A stretch of DNA of 64,000 nucleotides from an uncultured Elusimicrobiales bacterium. GTDB taxonomy: Bacteria; Elusimicrobiota; Elusimicrobia; Elusimicrobiales; Elusimicrobiaceae. This document shows positions 33,997 through 40,393 of this stretch, one piece after another (the first letter of the stretch is position 1; each line of letters begins with the position of its first letter). The notes beneath the pieces are model-generated. The model worked only from the letters and a program-made list of their open reading frames with translations, was not told where the DNA came from and ran no database searches. The translations under genes and the position numbers were made by a program. The DNA lies in contig CALUXE010000007.1 in the NCBI GenBank assembly GCA_944324675.1, positions 16,098 through 80,097 on the forward strand, in the 5' to 3' direction.

Positions 33997-34251
33997 ATGG
34001 CAAAAGCAAACGCTAAATTTATGGCGCCTTTAACCCCGAGCGCAGATCTTGCTAAGGTAACAGGAGCGGCTCCGCTTCCCAGGACCGAAGTAGTCAAGAA
34101 ACTTTGGGACTATATTAAGAAGAATAACCTTCAGGATAAGGCCAACAAGAGAATGATAAATGCCGATGACGTATTGAAGCCGATATTCGGCGGCAAAACG
34201 CAGATCAGCATGTTCGAGATGGCCGGTTTGGTAGGCAAACATCTTAAATAG
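33997..34251 (+). CDS. SWIB/MDM2-domain protein
   Basis: The 84-residue protein is a stand-alone SWIB domain: VTGAAPLPRTEVVKKLWDYIKKNNLQDKANKRMINADDVLKPIFGGKTQISMFEMAGLVGKHL contains the LPRTEVVKKLW, LQDxxNKRxI and ISMFEMxxLVxKHL blocks. In eukaryotes the domain occurs in SWI/SNF subunits; in bacteria it is known from Chlamydiae and a few other phyla, some fused to topoisomerase. AGGAGAAA lies before the ATG. It is probably co-transcribed with pckA. A chromatin-like role is inference. Confidence 0.93.
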   Translation: MAKANAKFMAPLTPSADLAKVTGAAPLPRTEVVKKLWDYIKKNNLQDKANKRMINADDVLKPIFGGKTQISMFEMAGLVGKHLK

Positions 34252-34272
34252 ACAAAGAGCGTTAAAGTATTT

Positions 34273-34305
34273 AAGCCCCGCGTTAAAATGCGGGGCTTTT
34301 TTTGC
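34273..34305 (+). terminator. Terminator of aspC-pckA-SWIB
   Basis: A 9-bp stem AAGCCCCGC/GCGGGGCTT (34273-34281, 34290-34298) continues into seven T residues. Confidence 0.9.
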
Positions 34306-34504
34306 AGAACACCTTTTAGGTTTAAAAGGGATTGGGGGATATTTTTTGAAACGTTTTTTATACTTATGGGCATATGGGCAGAGCGCGAAGTTAAAGCAAG
34401 GAATTTGCATCGGAGCATTGATTTTTGCAGAGTCGTTTCATCAATAGGAGTTTGCCGGCGGATGATTATTAAGCTGTTTGGTAAATAATTGCGGCTATAT
34501 GGAG
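34306..34504. other. Non-coding stretch between convergent genes
   Basis: I see no supportable gene here. A 66-codon plus-strand frame (34288-34488) starts inside the terminator T-run, lacks a ribosome-binding site and has no family resemblance. Confidence 0.5.
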
Positions 34505-34512
34505 AATAAAAA

Positions 34513-34534
34513 ACGGCTCTCAGAGGAGAGCCGT
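34513..34534 (-). terminator. Terminator of the small lipoprotein gene
   Basis: A 9-bp stem ACGGCTCTC/GAGAGCCGT (34513-34521, 34526-34534) is followed on the minus strand by TTTTTATTC. Confidence 0.85.
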
Positions 34535-34554
34535 TCTCATTGCGCTAAAAAGAG

Positions 34555-34884
34555 TTAATTGGAGAGGGTTTCCTTCCAAGCTTTCTTTTCGTCTTCAATC
34601 TGTTGTTTTACGGAGTCTATTTTCTCCTGTGCGGCCGCTTTGGCGGCGTCTAAAGTGGAAGATGATGCGTTTGTCGCTTTATCGGCTTCTTTGGCGGTAT
34701 TGTAAGCCTCTTTAATGTCACTGATTTTCTGTCTTGTTTCAGCCGATTTTTGTAAGGCCTCGTCCAAAGTCATAGTATTTGTTTTGGCCGCAGTCGTTTG
34801 CGAGGCGGCACAACCGGCAAATGCGAAAGCGCAAATTACCGCCGACAGCGTGAGTATAAACAGGAACGGTGTTGTCTTTTTCAT
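34555..34884 (-). CDS. Small Ala/Lys-rich coiled-coil lipoprotein
   Basis: The 109-residue protein has a lipobox at residues 21-25 (FAFAGC-A) after a hydrophobic leader, then a helical, coiled-coil-prone body (LDEALQKSAETRQKISDIKEAYNTAKEADKA, DAAKAAAQEKIDSVKQQIEDEKKAWKETL). The pattern is reminiscent of Lpp-like or other small structural envelope lipoproteins, but there is no C-terminal Lys of the Lpp type. It is a single-gene unit with its own terminator. The function is unknown. Confidence 0.8.
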   Translation of the reverse strand: MKKTTPFLFILTLSAVICAFAFAGCAASQTTAAKTNTMTLDEALQKSAETRQKISDIKEAYNTAKEADKATNASSSTLDAAKAAAQEKIDSVKQQIEDEKKAWKETLSN

Positions 34885-34945
34885 ATTTTTTGCTCCTTTA
34901 TAATTTAACCTTTTTTATATTCTATAAAATTTTGCCCCAAACCAT

Positions 34946-35039
34946 GCAAGAGCATTGTTCCGCTAAAGAGGGGGAGGCTTTTGCCATTCTATTAACAAAA
35001 AATATTTTGGCCTGCGGGGATCCTCCTCCCCACTCTTGC
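34946..35039. repeat. Imperfect 94-bp inverted repeat in the intergenic region
   Basis: GCAAGAG (34946-34952) pairs with CTCTTGC (35033-35039), and GGGGAGG (34971-34977) with CCTCCCC (35025-35031). The inner part is AT-rich with further short complementarity. It lies upstream of the promoter at 35,042. No coding capacity is visible; it could be a decayed mobile-element end or a palindromic intergenic element. Confidence 0.4.
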
Positions 35040-35041
35040 TT

Positions 35042-35070
35042 TTGCGCGGGAAAAGATAATAACATATAAT
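35042..35070 (+). promoter_or_regulatory. Candidate promoter of the structured leader RNA
   Basis: TTGCGC (35042-35047) and a perfect TATAAT (35065-35070) have a 17-bp spacer, so transcription should begin close to 35,077. Confidence 0.55.
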
Positions 35071-35076
35071 ATTTTA

Positions 35077-35273
35077 AGAAGTACAATTTAAGATTATTTT
35101 ATGGGAGCATACCAAACGGGTATGCTGAGCCGAAGTAAGATTCGGCACACGCTAAACCAGAAAATAATCGTTTGCTTTTCCCTGTTTTTTAATTAAAACA
35201 GGGGGGCGACGGTTATATGGGTTATTAGCGTGGCTCAAACTAACTGTTCGCCTTTTTTAGTTTAAGCCGCGTT
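35077..35273 (+). ncRNA. Structured leader or small RNA upstream of the GT8 gene
   Basis: The transcript can form: a 9-bp closing helix (35092-35100 with 35161-35169) around two hairpins (35106-35126 and 35129-35146); a 9-bp hairpin (35180-35203); and a helix 35205-35215 with 35241-35252 followed directly by TTTTTT (35253-35258), which looks like an intrinsic terminator. Its loop TTAGCGTG (35225-35232) complements CACGCTAA (35148-35155), a possible pseudoknot. An alternative 17-nt hairpin, 35227-35243 with 35257-35273 (one mismatch), would break the terminator. I could not match it to a riboswitch class I know. GT8 starts 41 nt after the last helix. Confidence 0.55.
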
Positions 35274-35313
35274 TAACGACCTTAGGTTTTCCGTGCCCTC
35301 CAAAGGAGAGCAA

Positions 35314-36267
35314 ATGTCGGAAAATACCATAAACATAGCTTTGGCCGCGGATGATAACTATGCGGTTTGTATGGGAATTACCATACTATCTGTCCTAAAA
35401 AGCGCTTCCAAAGAGGATAAACTCGCTTTTTATATTTTGGAAAATCAAATCAGCGCTAAGCGCAAAGCCGAAATAGAAAGCCTTAAAAAGTTTAGGGAAT
35501 TTGATATCTTTTGGATTCCTTTAAATCCTTCCGATTTTAAACAATGCAAGGTTACCCAGAGGGGACTTACCCTTACCACCTATGCCCGTTTTCTGATATC
35601 CGATACAATCCCCTGTTCAAAGGTTTTGTATTTGGACTGCGATATTTTGGCGCGCGCCTCTCTTTCCCCATTATTCAATACCGATTTGGGCGACAAACTG
35701 GTCGGCGGGGTTATAGATATAAATATCGGCCCCAAATATTACAAAAAGCATTTGGGGGAAAGGGTGAATCATTATCTTAACGCGGGCGTCCTGCTGATAA
35801 ACAATGATTTATGGCGGAAATATTCCATAAGGGAATGGCTTTTTGACTATTCCGGAGATAATTCCTCCCGTCTGAAATATAATGATCAAGATGCCATAAA
35901 CTATGTTTGCGCGGGGCGCAAACACATACTTCCTTATGAGTGGAATGTTATGGATACTTTTTATTACCCGGATTTGATAGAGAGGGGCTCTTCGCGGGAA
36001 GATATTATCCGCGCCGCTTTGGCCCCCAAAATTAGGCATTGCAAACCTTTCAAGAAAAACTATTTCGGCCCCAATAAGGAAGAATATCGCCTGCTTATGG
36101 CGGAAAGCCCCTGGAAAGATCTTATCCCCCAAGACGACAGCGGGATAAAGCTGTATATGCTCTGCCTTTGGAATTATTTTAAGGTGCATAATTTTTTCTT
36201 TTTTAAGAAGAAGTTTTGGCGTCGGGTGAAAAGCATGGGTTTTTTGCCTCTTATAAGCAACAGGTAG
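35314..36267 (+). CDS. Glycosyltransferase family 8 protein
   Basis: The 317-residue retaining glycosyltransferase begins INIALAADDNYAVCMGITILSVL. It has LTLTTYARFLISDTIPCSKVLYLDCDILA with the metal-binding DxD (DCD near residue 109), then HYLNAGVLLIN, NDQDAINYV and the C-terminal PKIRHCKPFKKNY, the order seen in LgtC/GspA-type galactosyl- or glucosyl-transferases of LPS and surface glycans. I chose the ATG with AAAGGAG at 35302-35308. It lies directly downstream of the structured RNA and heads a short surface-polysaccharide gene string. Confidence 0.92.
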   Translation: MSENTINIALAADDNYAVCMGITILSVLKSASKEDKLAFYILENQISAKRKAEIESLKKFREFDIFWIPLNPSDFKQCKVTQRGLTLTTYARFLISDTIPCSKVLYLDCDILARASLSPLFNTDLGDKLVGGVIDINIGPKYYKKHLGERVNHYLNAGVLLINNDLWRKYSIREWLFDYSGDNSSRLKYNDQDAINYVCAGRKHILPYEWNVMDTFYYPDLIERGSSREDIIRAALAPKIRHCKPFKKNYFGPNKEEYRLLMAESPWKDLIPQDDSGIKLYMLCLWNYFKVHNFFFFKKKFWRRVKSMGFLPLISNR

Positions 36268-36274
36268 GTGGAAT

Positions 36275-36724
36275 ATGGAAATAACGAATATCGCTTTTGA
36301 AGTAAATTCGGAGAGTTTTGTTTCCGTTTTTGAAAAGTGCTTGACGCTTGAAAGAGAAGGGCGGGCTCGTAAAATATATTTATTGTCCTATTTTATGCCG
36401 CTTGCTATAGAGAAAAAGATTATCCTTTCAAAGGGGATATTAAATATTAGCCGCATAAATGTGGGGGAGGTGATGGCCTACGAGCTTTTGCGCGGCGCGC
36501 CCTTTATTTCGCCTTCGGATATGACTTATATTTTGCTTGAGGATTATTTGCCCGAGGACGCTACTCTTTATTGGCGAGGTTTTCGGAGCGGTACGGATAA
36601 AGATTTTGAGTTCATAAATTTGAAGCGGCGGCGGGATATTGATTTTTCCGGGCGGTGTTTGGAATATATAAAGCGTAATCCTAGGGCTTCTTTAAAAGAT
36701 GTCCTGGCGGATATAAAACGGTAA
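36275..36724 (+). CDS. Hypothetical protein in the surface-glycan island
   Basis: I do not recognise this 149-residue protein. It has no signal or transmembrane segment. It contains EREGRARKIYLLSYFMPLAIEKKIILSKGILN and a basic KRRRDIDFSGRCLEYIKRNP region, with a mixed alpha/beta pattern. It starts 8 nt after the GT8 stop with GGTGGA as ribosome-binding site, so it is almost certainly co-transcribed. A role in glycan synthesis is suggested by position only. Confidence 0.65.
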   Translation: MEITNIAFEVNSESFVSVFEKCLTLEREGRARKIYLLSYFMPLAIEKKIILSKGILNISRINVGEVMAYELLRGAPFISPSDMTYILLEDYLPEDATLYWRGFRSGTDKDFEFINLKRRRDIDFSGRCLEYIKRNPRASLKDVLADIKR

Positions 36725-36756
36725 AATTATCCGTATTAAAAAAGGATGGTAATATT

Positions 36757-36858
36757 ATGAGTTTGATTGAAATATGTTTTTCTGCCGATGCCAATTATGC
36801 TCCTTATATGGGTGTTGGGATATATTCCATATTAAGGAATTCCGCCAGCAATAGATAA
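36757..36858 (+). pseudogene. Truncated second GT8 gene (N-terminal fragment only)
   Basis: A 33-codon frame with AAAGGA upstream reads MSLIEICFSADANYAPYMGV..IYSILRNSASNR, which lines up with the first 33 residues of the intact GT8 at 35,314 (INIALAADDNYAVCMGITILSVLKSAS). It stops at TAA and the rest of the gene is absent, replaced by the AT-rich pyruvyltransferase-like gene 13 bp on. It marks a deletion or replacement boundary. Confidence 0.7.
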
Positions 36859-36871
36859 TATGGGAGGACTT

Positions 36872-37999
36872 ATGAAGAAAATCTTTAATATTAAAAATGA
36901 AGAAAACTTTAAAATAATTACGCTGTTAGGCAAAAAAATCTATTTTTTAAGAGATAGGGTTTACTTAAAATTTATTGACAGACAAAATGATGTCTTATTT
37001 GCTCTTTTTAATATGGGCATAGCCAAGCCATCAGAACTAAAAGAATATTTTGAAGAATATCTGTTGTTTGATTATAAATATCTGGATCTGACTAAAAAAG
37101 ATTTAAATATAAATCTTGGCGATTATGTCCAAACTTTGGCAACCCAAAGGGTATTAAAGCAAATTCTGCCTCAAAAGGCTTATTCTTTTACGGACCGGGA
37201 TAATCTTTCAAATTATAGCGGTCAGTCAGCTTTTTGTATTATGCAAGGATTTTTTGCTCATGGGGCAACATTTTTGCCTAATAATAGAATATATCCCATA
37301 TGGGTCGGTACACATTTTGCTAAAAGCAGTCAAGAGGATATTTTAAGATTTTTGAAATTTAATCCTGATTATTTTTCTAATCAAGAAATCGGCTGCCGAG
37401 ATACTTTCACTAAGGATTTCTTAAGCAAAATAGGGGTGAAAGCCTATTTAAGCCGCTGTTTAACTTTAACCTTTCCTCTGCGTGAAAAGCAAGAAACACA
37501 AACAAAGGTTTTTATCGTTAATGTTCCTAAAAAGTATTTAAAGTATATTCCTAAGGATATTTTAAAGAAGGCCGTTTTTGTTAATCAACGATATATCCCC
37601 ATAAATAATAGACTTGATTGCTATAATAGGGATTTTTATCTTTCCCAAACGGAAAAATTGCTAAATAAATATAAGAAAGAATCTAAATTGATTATAACTA
37701 CGGCTTTACATTGCGCCAGCCCTTGTACCGCTATGGGCATACCTGTTGTACTAATTAATGATGAACACCAAAATACCAGATTTGATTTTCTAAAAGGTAT
37801 TTTAAAGATTTATAACTATGCTGATTTCAAAGGGAAAAAGGTAAATTTTAATCCTAAAGCCCCCAATATAGAAAAGTTGAAAGAATATATGATAAAAAAT
37901 TTAGAAATATCTATTAAACTGGCGCAAAAGGAGGATATAAATATGGAAGAACTAAAGGCAGTCAGAGAAAAAATAGAAGGATTTACCGTTAAAATTTAG
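36872..37999 (+). CDS. Polysaccharide pyruvyl transferase family protein
   Basis: The 375-residue protein has LGDYVQTLATQRVLKQILP near 85, a central EIGCRDTFTKDFLSKIGVKAYLSRCLTLTF, and LIITTALHCASPCTAMGIPVVLIND near 270-295. These blocks match the CsaB/GumL-type pyruvyltransferase fold, which adds pyruvate ketals to surface sugars. Its base composition is clearly more AT-rich than the flanking genes, with many AAA, ATA and TTT codons, pointing to recent transfer. GGGAGGA precedes the ATG at 36872. No T-run terminator is evident after it. Confidence 0.78.
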   Translation: MKKIFNIKNEENFKIITLLGKKIYFLRDRVYLKFIDRQNDVLFALFNMGIAKPSELKEYFEEYLLFDYKYLDLTKKDLNINLGDYVQTLATQRVLKQILPQKAYSFTDRDNLSNYSGQSAFCIMQGFFAHGATFLPNNRIYPIWVGTHFAKSSQEDILRFLKFNPDYFSNQEIGCRDTFTKDFLSKIGVKAYLSRCLTLTFPLREKQETQTKVFIVNVPKKYLKYIPKDILKKAVFVNQRYIPINNRLDCYNRDFYLSQTEKLLNKYKKESKLIITTALHCASPCTAMGIPVVLINDEHQNTRFDFLKGILKIYNYADFKGKKVNFNPKAPNIEKLKEYMIKNLEISIKLAQKEDINMEELKAVREKIEGFTVKI

Positions 38000-38110
38000 T
38001 TTTTAATTTTTGCGGCAGCTTAAAGAGATAAATTAGTTTCAAAATAGATAAAGCGAGTTCAATTATTGTAAAATATATAGGTAATAGAAATTTTTTATAC
38101 GGAGATAACA

Positions 38111-38812
38111 ATGAGCTGCGAAAAATGCACCCCTCACGTTGAAAATATGTGCAGCGTATGCAAAGGCGCTAAACATAATCCGGCCCCTATCCCTGAAGAA
38201 GGAAAATGGGTCAATTCCAAGCAAATTACAGATATCAGCGGTCTTACGCACGGTGTGGGTTGGTGCGCACCCCAGCAGGGCGCGTGCAAACTTACGTTAA
38301 ACGTAAAGAACGGCATAATAAAGGAAGCCTTGGTGGAAACTTTGGGCTGCTCCGGTATGACGCACTCTGCGGCGATGGCTGCGGAAATTTTGCCGGGCAA
38401 AACCATTCTTGAAGCTTTAAATTCCGATTTGGTCTGCGACGCCATCAACACGGCGATGAGAGAATTATTCCTCCAGATAGTATACGGCAGGACGCAGAGC
38501 GCGTTCTCCGAAGACGGTTTGCCGATAGGCGCCGGTATGGAGGATTTGGGCAAAGGTTTGCGCTCACAAGTTGGCACGATGTACAGCACCGAAGCCAAAG
38601 GCCCCCGCTACCTGGAAATGGCGGAAGGCTATGTCCTTGAGATCGGCCTTGACAAAAATAATGAAGTCATCGGATACAAATTCGTCAATTTGGGCAAAAT
38701 GATGGACGCCATAAAGAAAGGCGAAGATCCGAAAACCGCCTATGAGAAAAACATCAATTCTTACGGGCGCTTCAACGAAGCCGTCAAGAAGATAGATCCG
38801 CGCAAAGAGTAA
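38111..38812 (+). CDS. NifU-like iron-sulfur scaffold-type protein of the GGGtGRT pair
   Basis: The 233-residue protein starts with a Cys-rich segment (MSCEKCTPHVENMCSVCKG), then HGVGWCAPQQGACKLTLNVKNG and ETLGCSGMTHSAAMAAEILPGKTILEALNSDLVCDAI, which resembles the NifU/IscU N-terminal scaffold with three spaced cysteines. It lies 20 nt upstream of the GGGtGRT gene, a conserved pairing in anaerobes whose job is not established to my knowledge. GGAGATAAC precedes the ATG. Binding of an iron-sulfur cluster is inferred. Confidence 0.8.
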   Translation: MSCEKCTPHVENMCSVCKGAKHNPAPIPEEGKWVNSKQITDISGLTHGVGWCAPQQGACKLTLNVKNGIIKEALVETLGCSGMTHSAAMAAEILPGKTILEALNSDLVCDAINTAMRELFLQIVYGRTQSAFSEDGLPIGAGMEDLGKGLRSQVGTMYSTEAKGPRYLEMAEGYVLEIGLDKNNEVIGYKFVNLGKMMDAIKKGEDPKTAYEKNINSYGRFNEAVKKIDPRKE

Positions 38813-38832
38813 CCGGGGAGGAATATAACACT

Positions 38833-39831
38833 ATGATTACATTTGAAGGTTATGAAAGAAGAATAGACAAAATAAACGCCGCCTTGAAAGAGAACGGCAT
38901 TGCCTCCTTGGAAGACGCAAAAAAGATCTGCGACGATAAAGGCATAGACGTAGAAAAGATAGTAAAAGGCATACAGCCCATCGCTTTTGAAAACGCCGTC
39001 TGGGCCTATACGGTAGGCGCGGCGATAGCGATAAAGAGCGGGGTAAAAACCGCGGCTGAAGCGGCCGAAAAAATCGGCGTAGGATTGCAGAGCTTCTGCG
39101 TACCCGGCTCCGTAGCCGATCAGCGCGAAGTAGGCCTTGGCCACGGCAATTTGGCAGCCATGCTGTTGCGCGAAAACACGAAATGCTTCTGCTTCTTGGC
39201 GGGGCATGAATCTTTCGCTGCGGCGGAAGGCGCAATCGGTATTGCCAGAACGGCCAATAAAGTAAGAAAAGAACCTCTTAAAGTTATTTTGAACGGGCTT
39301 GGCAAAGACGCGGCTTATATTATATCCCGCATCAACGGTTTTACCTATGTTGAGACCGCTTACGATTACTATACCGGCAAACTCAATATAGTAAGCGAGA
39401 AGGCGTTTTCCGACGGAGATAAAGCCAAAGTCAAATGCTATGGCGCCGACGACGTAAACGAAGGCGTCGCCATAATGAGGCACGAGGACGTGGACGTTTC
39501 CATTACCGGCAACTCCACCAACCCGACACGCTTCCAGCACCCGGTAGCCGGCACCTATAAGAAATGGGCGACCGAACACGGCAAGAAATATTTCTCCGTG
39601 GCTTCCGGCGGCGGTACCGGCAGAACGTTGCACCCCGACAATATGGCCGCCGGCCCCGCTTCCTACGGTATGACCGATACCATGGGCCGCATGCACGGCG
39701 ACGCGCAGTTCGCGGGTTCTTCTTCGGTTCCCGCCCATGTGGAAATGATGGGCCTCATCGGTATGGGCAACAACCCGATGGTAGGCGCAAGCGTCGCGGT
39801 AGCGGTAGCGATAGAAGAAGCCTCAAAATAA
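38833..39831 (+). CDS. GGGtGRT protein
   Basis: The 332-residue protein is named after its SGGGTGRTLHPDNMAAG motif near residue 257-273. Other conserved parts are YERRIDKINAALKENGI, CVPGSVADQREVGLGHGNLAAMLLRENTKCFCFLAGHESFAAAEGA and HEDVDVSITGNSTNPTRFQHPVAGTYKKW. The family is widespread in anaerobic Firmicutes, Bacteroidetes and others but has no proven function to my knowledge. GGGGAGG lies before the ATG. It forms a two-gene operon with the NifU-like protein, ended by the terminator at 39,844. Confidence 0.88.
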   Translation: MITFEGYERRIDKINAALKENGIASLEDAKKICDDKGIDVEKIVKGIQPIAFENAVWAYTVGAAIAIKSGVKTAAEAAEKIGVGLQSFCVPGSVADQREVGLGHGNLAAMLLRENTKCFCFLAGHESFAAAEGAIGIARTANKVRKEPLKVILNGLGKDAAYIISRINGFTYVETAYDYYTGKLNIVSEKAFSDGDKAKVKCYGADDVNEGVAIMRHEDVDVSITGNSTNPTRFQHPVAGTYKKWATEHGKKYFSVASGGGTGRTLHPDNMAAGPASYGMTDTMGRMHGDAQFAGSSSVPAHVEMMGLIGMGNNPMVGASVAVAVAIEEASK

Positions 39832-39843
39832 AGAAGCAAATTT

Positions 39844-39871
39844 AAAGCCCCGGGTAACCGGGGCTTTTTAA
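39844..39871 (+). terminator. Terminator of the GGGtGRT operon
   Basis: A 10-bp stem AAAGCCCCGG/CCGGGGCTTT (39844-39853, 39858-39867) with loop GTAA ends in TTTTTAATG. Confidence 0.88.
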
Positions 39872-39993
39872 TGAGCTATATTTTTGCGAGACCCTGTTTT
39901 AATCTTTTTGCATTTTTGACAAAAATCTAAAATATCGCAAAATTAATAAAACGCCTTTCTATAGGTGAAACATCAACCGTGAAAACTTTTATT

Positions 39994-40072
39994 GGGCCTT
40001 AAGACCCAGTTAAGAATGGGCCTAAAATCCGCTTGAAGGGCCACTTGGAAAAAAATAAAATTTAAATATAAG
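39994..40072 (+). promoter_or_regulatory. Candidate promoter with repeated GGGCC boxes
   Basis: TTGGAA (40045-40050) and TATAAG (40067-40072) are spaced by 16 bp. Three GGGCC boxes lie upstream (39994, 40018, 40038), recalling the GGGCC elements of the secreted cassettes, although spacing to the -35 differs. A shared regulator is possible but unproven. Confidence 0.4.
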
Positions 40073-40123
40073 AAGTTGGCAGAAGCGGTAATTTGTACAT
40101 TTTAGCAATAAAGGAATGCCAAG

Positions 40124-40300
40124 ATGTTTATGAAATATTTAATAAACGGAAGCGAAGGAGGCGCCCGGGCTTGCGAAAGCAGGGCCCGCTTTAAGCGTTT
40201 GGTATTCCACGCGCATTTCCCCAGCGGAAGTGCCGTCGGCGGCAATGGGGAGGAATATTGCCGCATAAGAACAAAGTGTATTTTCGGAAAAGGTGTCTAA
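40124..40300 (+). other. Small locus: 58-codon ORF or structured small RNA
   Basis: An ATG with AAGGA 8 nt upstream opens a 58-codon frame that ends inside the terminator stem at 40,292. The deduced peptide (rich in Arg, Gly, Ser, Cys) does not look like a normal folded protein. The RNA has its own structure: GCTT-GCGA-AAGC, a CCCC/GGGG and GGTATTCC/GGAATATT pairing around 40,200-40,255, and GCCG-TCGG-CGGC. I cannot decide between small protein and non-coding RNA. It has its own promoter and terminator, and the giant exported protein follows. Confidence 0.4.
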
Positions 40301-40322
40301 AAATTTTAGGCACCTTTTTTTT
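40292..40322 (+). terminator. Intrinsic terminator of the small locus
   Basis: A 10-bp stem (40292-40301 with 40305-40314, one G-T pair) is followed by eight T residues. Confidence 0.88.
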
Positions 40323-40393
40323 GGTCTTGAAAAAAACAAAGGCAAAGGTAAAAGATTTTTGAGGCCAACGATAATTAAACGGTAAATAATACA

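Noticed and set aside
34288..34488. 66-codon plus-strand frame after the SWIB gene
   Set aside because: It begins within a terminator, lacks a ribosome-binding site and shows no domain.
35201..35260. GGGGGGCGACGG looks like the 5' end of a tmRNA
   Set aside because: No matching tRNA-like 3' part, T-loop sequence (GTTCGA) or tag-peptide frame is found within 400 nt downstream, and the region is better explained by local hairpins.
36757..36858. 33-codon frame as a genuine small gene
   Set aside because: Its sequence is the start of a GT8 domain only, so a truncated copy explains it better.
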